From Rapana venosa (Eukaryota; Mollusca; Gastropoda; Neogastropoda; Muricidae): DNA of 64,000 nucleotides. The stretch covers positions 65,777,424-65,841,423 of the forward strand of contig CM054134.1 in NCBI GenBank assembly GCA_028751875.1, written 5' to 3'. A program made the translations under genes and the position numbers. How positions within the stretch are numbered: the first letter of the stretch is position 1; the number at the start of each line of letters is the position of its first letter. Below are positions 57,617 through 64,000 of this stretch, in pieces. A model generated the notes under the pieces. That model searched no databases and had not been told where the DNA came from. It saw only the letters and a list, made by a program, of their open reading frames with translations.

Positions 57617-57661
<45 letters not shown>

Positions 57662-57698
57662 ACACACCACACACACGCCACGCACGCACGCACACACA
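57595..57698. repeat. (CA)n microsatellite
   Basis: CA repeat, purest at 57,622-57,660, with GCAC interruptions. Confidence 0.95.
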
Positions 57699-57711
57699 TT
57701 TATTTAAAAAA

Positions 57712-57934
57712 TTTCATTTATACCACTTTAAGTCACGAGATTTCTCTGCGTGAAATTCAGGCTGCTCTCCCCGGGGAGAGCACGTCGCCACAAGAGCAGC
57801 GCCACCTTTTTTGTGGTCTGCAACCGTATTTCTTTCCCTATCAGAGTGGCTTTTTTCTAAGAATTTTGCCAGGGACAACTCTCTTGATGCCGTGGGTTCT
57901 TTTACGTGCGCTGCATAATTTTCTGTAACACACG

Positions 57935-57965
<31 letters not shown>

Positions 57966-58100
57966 TTGCGCCCAGACCACCACTCATGGTCTAATGGATG
58001 GGGAAAAGTTTCGGGCCCAGACGGGATACGATCCACGCACACTTCCGACCCGGACTTTTCGCTTTCTAGACAGGCGCGTTACCTCTAGACCACCAATCCA
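57712..58100 (-). mobile_element. tRNA-derived SINE, family S3, copy 1
   Basis: Read 58,100 to 57,712. The head 'ggtggtctagaggtaacgcg' has an A box (TGGTCTAGAGG). A B box 'ggatcgtatcc' lies about 60 bp on. The body carries 'atgagacgataaaccgaggt', 'aaaagaacccacggcatc', 'ttgtccctggcaaaatt' and 'gagagcagcctgaatttcac', ending in 'gacttaaagtggtataaatg'. The body matches copy 2 at 59,694-60,216 in opposite orientation. Unlike copy 2 it lacks the L2-type tail; its end runs into (GT)n on the minus strand. Confidence 0.85.
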
Positions 58101-58110
58101 CTGTATAACC

Positions 58111-58135
58111 TGTGTGTGTGTGTGTGTGGTGTGTG

Positions 58136-58165
<30 letters not shown>
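58111..58165. repeat. (GT)n microsatellite
   Basis: About 55 bp of GT with two disruptions, in the same position relative to the L2 tail as the (GT)n at 21,031-21,054. Confidence 0.95.
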
Positions 58166-58173
<8 letters not shown>

Positions 58174-58307
58174 ATTTGAACTTGTTAGAACTATTACTTG
58201 CTATTGGTTGCATGACTGTGTACGAATGAGTTGAGTGCAAGCGCTTTGATTTGTCTGTGCAAGATACAGCGCTATATAAGTTCCATTTTTTATTATTATT
58301 ATTATTA

Positions 58308-58376
<69 letters not shown>

Positions 58377-58378
58377 AA
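58166..58378 (+). mobile_element. L2 LINE 3' end with long (ATT)n tail
   Basis: 'ttgaacttgttagaactatt', 'tgctattggttgcatgactg', 'caagcgctttgatttgtctg' and 'caagatacagcgctatata' match 21,057-21,160. A nearly pure (ATT)n of about 90 bp follows. Only the 3' UTR is present. The S3 SINE head abuts it on the left. Confidence 0.85.
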
Positions 58379-58510
58379 GCCTGATGAGGTGTACAGGCAG
58401 AAGGATTGCCTGCACACACAAACCAACAAACAAGTTGGCACACAGCTTGCCATTTGCTTGGGGCACGCGCTTCCATGAATTTCTATAGATATACACAGCC
58501 CTCACACACG

Positions 58511-58616
<106 letters not shown>

Positions 58617-58686
58617 CTTTTGAGAGCAGGGTGATCTCCCTTGGATATAGACCATGCCTTTACAGCTGCGTTAATTTTTGGTTAAA

Positions 58687-59425
58687 AATCCAGTTTTATC
58701 CAGCATTATGCCCATTGTCGATTACCCACGACGCTGGAAGTTACCCTAGGTGCCCTGTTACAGAAAAGTCACCTGACCTCCCGGAAAATCTCTGGAGAAG
58801 GAGACAACACCACTGTTGTACTCAGACTGAGGACAGGTTCTGACACTGTCAACATGGCGGAACAACAAACACCTTCAGTCTCAGAGTGTTACCATAAAAA
58901 AACGCCCAGTCAGCTGGACAGGAACAGGTGAAGGATGGAGGAGAAAAGACGGGCAGAACAGAGAAGACAGGCAGAGGAGGAGGAGAGGAAACAGGCAGAA
59001 GAGAGGAGAGGGAAACAAGGCAAGAAAACTTTGAGAGCAGTAAAAATTTTAATTCCGAAAATTTGCCTGGCCTGCATTCTGCACGTGAATTCTACCCAGT
59101 GTCTCCTGATGTCACCTACATTGAAACCAACACAGAAGTTGAACATCAAAACAAAACTGACCTTGTGTATGTTCCTGCAGTGGATACAGTGGGAGAAAAT
59201 GACTGTGACAGTGCACTACAGGAGGCTGAAGATTCTGGCTACATTGTAGATATCATTAGAGAGTATGTCAGTGAACTGAAAGATAGATCTCTACAGAGAA
59301 AACTGCGGGATGTGTCAAGGAATCAGGACTTTTGCCGTGTGTTGGTGTCTGAAGATATTCCTTCTACAGTGATCTGCAAAAGTAATGATGTGATATTTCA
59401 ACTTGACTGGACTGCTCAAAAGTGA
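58687..59425 (+). pseudogene. Uncharacterised coding family X, copy 2
   Basis: Frame zero from about 58,687 reads 'LPTTLEVTLGALLQKS' and 'RKISGEGDNTTVVLRLRT'. Then comes 'NMAEQQTPSVSECYHKKTPS' (ATG at 58,854) and 'QLDRNR'. After a TGA near 58,929 a Glu/Arg/Gln-rich helix 'MEEKRRAEQRRQAEEEERKQ' follows. A one-base shift near 59,035 then opens a frame to 59,425 with an acidic middle and a C-terminal helix 'YVSELKDRSLQRKLRDV'. The first two segments match copies at 33 kb and 64 kb in the same order. Function is unknown. A gag-like or ORF1-like nucleic-acid-binding protein is a guess based on the basic and coiled segments. This copy preserves the longest C-terminal part. Confidence 0.5.
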
Positions 59426-59512
59426 CTCGCCAATGAATATCTTTTGGTTGGCCAAAAGGAACACCAAACAAATGACCCAGGAAGAACGAGAAATTGATTC
59501 CAGGCTAATACT

Positions 59513-59693
59513 ATGGTAAGTCTGTGGGTGCAGGCAAACTCCAGCAGACATAGTCCCCTGTCGTTGGTCTCTCCAGTTCCAAACTGACTAACTGTTCCGG
59601 CCCATTGGTTGTAAGAGTCAGGACCTACTTTGGCGTTAAAATCCCCTTGGATGATGATGATGTCCTTCTTGGGTATTTTCATAATGGTCTCTT
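59513..59693 (-). mobile_element. RTE family A, inverted 5' fragment
   Basis: The minus-strand translation gives 'KIPKKDIIIIQGDFNAKVGP' and then 'GETNDRGLCLLEFACTHRL', the middle of the family A endonuclease (compare 38,440-38,270). The next codons of the same protein ('ANTLYPHKQS') are at 60,226 on the plus strand. The piece is therefore inverted relative to the rest of the element. Confidence 0.85.
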
Positions 59694-59832
59694 GGTGGAT
59701 CGGTGGTCTAGAGGTAACGCGCCTGTCTAGAAAGCGAAAAGTCCGGGTCTGAAGTGTGCGGCGGTTCGTACCCCGTTTGGACAGGAAACTTTTCCCCCAT
59801 CCATTAGACCATGAGTGGTGGTCTGGGCGCTA

Positions 59833-59863
<31 letters not shown>

Positions 59864-60163
59864 CGTGTGTTACACGTAATTATTTAGCGCACGTAAAAGA
59901 ACCCACGGCAACAAGAGAGTTGTCCCTGGCAAAATTCTTAGAAAAAAGCCACTCTGATAGGGAAAAAAATACAGTTGCAGACATGAAAAAGAAAGAAAAA
60001 ATGGGTGGCGCTGCTCTTATGGCGACGCGCTCTCCCGCTCTCCCCGGGGAGAGCAGCCCGAATTTCACGGAGAGAAATCTGCCTTGACTTAAAGTGGTAT
60101 GAAATGAAATCTGAGCGCTTTGATTTGTTGCTTTACAAGATTCAGCGCTATATAAATTCCATA

Positions 60164-60216
<53 letters not shown>
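59694..60216 (+). mobile_element. tRNA-derived SINE, family S3, copy 2, with L2-type tail
   Basis: A box in 'ggtggtctagaggtaacgcg' and a B-box match 'cggttcgtacccc'. The conserved central region contains 'cgatgagtggtctgg'-like and 'gtaaaagaacccacggcaac' words, then 'gtccctggcaaaattctta' and 'gagagcagcccgaatttcac'. The 3' end is 'gagcgctttgatttgttgc', 'ttcagcgctatataaattc' and a (ATT)n run at 60,165-60,216. The tail is the same as that of the L2 LINEs at 13.4, 21.1 and 58.2 kb. L2-clade enzymes are known to mobilise SINEs sharing their 3' end (the UnaL2/UnaSINE1 pair is the precedent), so L2 is the likely partner. It sits between the two parts of an RTE element. Confidence 0.9.
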
Positions 60217-60223
<7 letters not shown>

Positions 60224-62592
60224 TGCCAATACCCTCTATCCCCACAAGCAGTCAAGGAGGACAACCTGGTATGTGCCAAATGGCAAGATCCATAACCAAA
60301 TAGATTTTATCTTAACACCACAGCACTTCAAATCCAGCATCAACAGAGCCAGAACAAGAACCTACCCTGGAGCTGTAATAGGCAGCGACCACGACCTTGT
60401 GCTGCTGGTATTCAAAATGAAGCTGAAGAAAAACAAACAGCCTGCAAACCCACGTATCAAATTTTACGTGGACAAACTGAAAGATCCAGATGTCGAGGAG
60501 ATCTTCCAAACTAACTTGGCGGACGTTTTGCGGCATTTAACCCTCCTGGACAATGATATCAATGACCTCACCAACAACTTTAAAAGAGCAGTCCTAGAAA
60601 CAGCAGAGGGGGTAAATCGGGCGTCAGAGGAATAAACACCAGCCATGGACCCATCAATGACATCTTGGACCTCTGCGATACAAGAAGAACACGAAACCAA
60701 CCAGGTCTTCCAACCCTAAAGAATACTGAGAGGCCAACATCTTGTGAAGAAGTCAATGTTAAAGGCCAGAGAGAAGTGGATCAGTGATCAATGTGATGAG
60801 ATCGAAAAAAGCATGAAAGTGGGCAACATAAAAGGCATACAACACCCTGAAGAAACTCCCCAAAAAACCACTTCAAACCAAAAACATCAGTCATTGAAGA
60901 CAGCTCCGGAAACCTCCTCACAGAAAGCTCAGCTGCATTGAACAGGTGGTCTGAGTATTGTCAAGAACTGTACAACTACCCAATAGAACCTGACAAGAGG
61001 GATAATAGAAGAGAAAGCAGCAACATCAAGAGCACCTCGGGCCCTTACCTATACTGAGGAAGAAGTGGGGAAAAAGCCATCCGCAGCTTTCCAGTAGGAA
61101 AGTCCCCAGGAGCAGACAACATACCAGCAGAGCTGCTCAAGCATGGTGGGGAAACAGTCATCACACATGTTACAGCTATCTGTCAGAAGATTGGAGACAA
61201 AAAAAGTGGGCCAACAGAATGGACACAATCACTCACATACCCCTGCCCAAGAAGGGGAATTTACGCCAATGCCAAAACAAAAGAACAATCACCTCATCAG
61301 CCACGCCAGCAAGATCATGCTCAAAGTTATTTTGAATCGACTAAAGAAGGAGGCAGAAGAACACATTGCAGAGGAACAAGCTGGGTTCCGGGCAGGCAGG
61401 AGCCAAAATCGAACAGATTTTTAACTTGCCACATCCTGATGATAAACATCTTCAACATCAGAGAGACCTGTTCCACAACTTCATCGACTTCAAGAAGGCT
61501 TTCGACAGGGTATGGCACGAAGGCCTGTGGCAGGTCCTCAGAATGTTTGGCATTGAAGAAGGACTAGTGCAAACCATTCAAGCACTATACAACACCGCAA
61601 GCAGCGCAGTTCTTCTGAACAATCAGGTCGGAGACTACTTCAAAACCACAGTTGGGGTCCGACAAGGATGCCTGTTATCTCCAGTCCTGTTTAATCTGTT
61701 CTTGGAAAACATTATGAGAGAGACCCTCCATGACTTCCACTCTACCATCTCCATTGGCGGCAGACCCCTCAACAACTTGCGTTTGCCGATGACATTGACC
61801 TCATGGGCGAAAGTAACACAGAGCTGCAAGATCTTATGACCAGACTTGAGAACAGAGCTGGAGCATATGGGATGCATGAAGGTGAGCTCGGAGAAAAGTA
61901 AAGTACTTGTGAACAGCACGAGCAACGCCACTGCTAAAATTTACATGAACGGCCAACAACTGGAGGAGGTAGACGCTTTTAAATACCTTGGCGCTACACT
62001 CACAAAGGACGGGCGATCGACGACAGAAATCAAAGTCAGAATAGCCATGGCAACATCTTCCATGACAAAACTCACCACCATATGGAAAAGTAAAGAGATC
62101 AGTTTCCCAATCAAACTAAAGCTATACAAAGCCCTAATTCAGACTATCCTGCTGTAAGGAAGTGAAACCTGGACATTGACTGCTGAAACAGCAAAGCGAA
62201 TCCAGTCATTTGAAACAAAATGCAATAGAAAACTACTGGGCATATCCTGGAGAGAACGAAAGACCAATGAATTTGTCAAGAGTCAAATAACACGGCTGGC
62301 AGGTCCACAGGAACCCCTTCTCACCATCGTCAAGAAGAAAAAGCTGACATGGTTCGGCCACGTCACCCCGCCATAACACTCTGCCAAAAACAGTACTGCA
62401 GGGAACACTCGAAGGTGGCAGAAAGAGAACAAGTCATGCGTGGACAACATCAGAGAATGGACCAGGATGAATGACTCGGCACTACTGCGCAGAGCCGAGA
62501 ACCGAGATGGATGGAGGAGGCTTACCACGGCATCGTCTTTCGTGTCTCCCCCACGACCGCCAAGGTCACAGGTCTGATGATGATGATGATGA
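60217..62592 (+). mobile_element. RTE-like LINE, family A, main 3' portion
   Basis: The end of the endonuclease, 'NQIDFILTPQHFKSSINRAR' and 'GSDHDLVLL' (60,297-60,405), carries the catalytic SDH. A linker follows to about 60,950. The RT has 'AEEHIAEEQAGF' (61,353), 'FIDFKKAFDRVWHEGLW' (61,481) and 'FGIEEGLVQTIQALYN' (61,544). 'GVRQGCLLSPVLFNLFLEN' is at 61,656. A one-base deletion lies just before FADDIDLMG (61,787). The thumb has 'FKYLGATLTKDGRSTTEIKV' (61,980). A TAA replaces the Tyr of 'LLYGSETWTL' (62,155), and 'KLTWFGHVT' (62,341) precedes the C-terminus and a (GAT)n tail at 62,576-62,592. It is the same family as 35,924-39,125. Few, scattered lesions suggest a younger copy. It is still inactive. 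Confidence 0.9.
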
Positions 62593-62752
62593 ATACTGTG
62601 GACACCTGCTGACTGCAAGAAGATCAAAGACGGGATCAGTGCTGGACTAGACAACATGCATGTGGTTATGAACGCTGTCAGATTCATTCTGGGATAAACA
62701 GGACTGGTTCCTTGTGTTTTGACCAAGTATGGGGTGTATCAGTCTGCATGTG
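62593..62752. other. Unassigned sequence
   Basis: Between the RTE tail and the microsatellites of the right arm. Nothing recognised. Confidence 0.3.
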
Positions 62753-62810
62753 AGTGAGGAGGAGGAGGAGGAGGAGAAAGAATAGAGAGAGAAATGGGGG
62801 GGGGGGGGTG
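62753..62810. repeat. (GAG)n, GA and poly-G tract
   Basis: Eight or so GAG units, a GA stretch, and a G run of about 13 at 62,796-62,808. Confidence 0.9.
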
Positions 62811-62972
62811 TGCGTGCATGCGTGCATGTGTGTGTGTGTGTTAGTGTGTGAATGAGAGTGTGTATACGTCCGTGCATGTATGTGCATGTATGATGGTGTG
62901 TGTGTATGTGCGTGCGTGCATGGGTGTTGAATTGAATTATATTGCTGTTAAGCTATACAGGCCATACAGCAA
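62811..62972 (-). repeat. Inverted repeat, right arm
   Basis: Reverse complement of 57,458-57,616, including non-repetitive landmarks 'gtatacgtccgtgcatgta' and 'gctatacaggccatacagca'. Confidence 0.85.
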
Positions 62973-63349
62973 TCGTGGGTATTTGATAAACTTCGACAGA
63001 TATCTAACATTGACATGGATACCACAGCAATGGGAATACCTTATCTATTTTAATGAAGTTCAACAACTGGCGAACTATAAGGTAAAAACAGATGATGTCG
63101 TGGAGAGTGTGCAATTGTTGCAAAGTAGTGCTTCTGTGTCTTCATACTTTGTGTTATGGACATGCTTTCCTTTCTGCAAGTTGGCACAAGCTGGCGAGCC
63201 TGACACATTCTTCAGCTAACATGTTTTTCTTTTCCTGCTTGATATACCAATATACCCAGCCCCCGGAAAACAGGAAAACTCTAGCACAATGTCATCAGAA
63301 GAACATCAGCATCATCTGATATGTCCAACACAACTTTTCTAAATAGTTA
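62973..63349. other. Unassigned sequence
   Basis: A plus-strand frame reaches 63,219 from the GT repeat but has no motif I recognise. It could be flank of coding family X, copy 3. Confidence 0.3.
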
Positions 63350-63975
63350 GTTTCTGTCTTTTCTTCGAAGACAATTCTGCACAGAATGATCAGTCAATGT
63401 TTCCACAAACCCCGCGATCACACTGTCTATTGGAGGCTCAGGTTCTATGCGCGGTGGTGGTAGGTTAACTTCACACAGAAGATCAGTTTGATAGACTCCT
63501 TCAGCACCACACTTGCTGTCAGTGTCACTGGGGTCCAGGTGTGCAGGTGTGGAGGCGAGTTGATCAAGACCAACCTGTATGCTGTGTAGTGTGTCAGACA
63601 CAGTTTGTTTTCATCAGAAGTTCTATCTCCTTCTCTGACCTGTTCTAGCTGTGGTTGCTGCTGTCGTTTTTGCTACTGTTGCTGCTGTTGCTGCTGCTGT
63701 GCTCTCTGCTGGTTACGCTGTTTCTGGTGGGAGGCTTCCGTCTGTAATACTGAACTTGGGTGTATTGGTTCATCATAGGGTCAGCCATGTTTGTTGACAT
63801 TCCACTAACTGGCTTAAACCTCAACACAAAAACTGTGGAGTCCCCTTGGCCAGTGATTTTCTAGCTGGAGACGGAGTTTTCTAACAGAAGGGCGGTTAGG
63901 GTCTTTTCAACGGTCACTGGGAGTCCAGTAACTGGCATATTGACAGTAAATTCGTAATTTTTCACACAGCACATG
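63350..63975 (-). pseudogene. Uncharacterised coding family X, copy 3 (runs toward the window edge)
   Basis: Read 63,975 to 63,350. First comes 'EFTVNMPVTGLPVTVEKTLT' and 'ALLLENSVSS', then a TAG, then 'KITGQGDSTVFVLRFKPVSG'. Next is 'NMADPMMNQYTQVQYYRRKP'. One frame over there is a Gln-rich run (about 63,655-63,715) replacing the charged helix of copy 2. An acidic/Pro segment 'PPPRIEPEPPIDSVIAGF' lies near 63,450. The N-terminal segment is the best preserved of the three copies and extends to the window end, so the 5' part may lie outside. Function is unknown. The TAG at about 63,865 replaces a position that is Phe or Arg in the other copies. Confidence 0.5.
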
Positions 63976-64000
63976 TGAAAGACAGCTGTTTGGTCTGAAC

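Overview
This window looks like a non-coding, repeat-saturated stretch of a large animal genome, most likely a marine lophotrochozoan and probably a mollusc (gastropod or bivalve). The basis is the mix of non-LTR retrotransposons (L2, RTE-like, Rex1/Babar, CR1-like and Jockey/I-like elements), several tRNA-derived SINEs, one of which shares its 3' end with an L2 element, and very dense (CA)n, (GA)n and (ATT)n microsatellites. The species call is inference. I found no intact host gene, no rRNA or tRNA gene, and nothing prokaryotic. Almost every coding-like segment is a broken retrotransposon.

Layout. 1-11.2 kb: AT-rich, poor-looking consensus with inflated homopolymers, simple repeats and one badly decayed Jockey-like reverse transcriptase (5.15-6.96 kb). 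11.2-13.5 kb: an L2-clade LINE with an (ATT)n tail. 13.77-14.41 kb: an unrecognised 210-codon reverse-strand ORF. 15.8-19.4 kb: a Jockey/I-like LINE cut by a SINE with an 11-bp target-site duplication. 20.0-24.2 kb: an L2 remnant, LINE tails and microsatellites. 23.5-27.3 kb: a nested stack, a CR1-like LINE interrupted by a SINE and by an RTE element. 30.2-31.6 kb: an RTE fragment with a perfect 14-bp target-site duplication. 32.8-33.7 kb: first copy of an uncharacterised coding family. 35.5 kb: a further SINE. 35.9-39.1 kb: an RTE-like element on the minus strand. 40.1-41.5 kb: a minisatellite with a 90-bp higher-order unit. 41.9-44.7 kb: a Rex1/Babar LINE followed by the 3' half of a Jockey/I-like LINE. 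46.1-46.4 kb: an ORF1-like coiled-coil fragment. 47.0-52.2 kb: a 24-bp satellite split by an RTE-like LINE. 52.3-55.5 kb: an EN-RT LINE ending in a C2H2 finger. 56.2-56.9 kb: an 18-bp minisatellite with a 194-bp higher-order period. 57.5-63.0 kb: a complex bracketed by inverted arms, holding two oppositely oriented SINEs, the second copy of the coding family and an RTE-like element whose 5' piece is inverted. 63.4-64.0 kb: third copy of the coding family.

How the parts relate. The elements act on one another. L2 machinery probably moves the SINE that shares its 3' tail, younger elements sit inside older LINEs and satellites, and target-site duplications allow the order of insertion to be read. 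The best candidate for something undescribed is the three-locus coding family at about 33, 59 and 64 kb: an N-terminal 'TGLP...GxGDxTVxVLR' segment, then a basic 'KxPSQxxRDxxR' segment, then acidic/coiled sequence. It may be a gag-like ORF of an uncharacterised element.

Limits: all assignments come from reading translations and comparing copies by eye. Edges are approximate unless a target-site duplication is given. Several blocks (about 0.6-11.6, 48.3-49.1, 49.4-49.6 and 53.4-56.0 kb) look like unpolished consensus, so frameshifts there may be sequencing artefacts.
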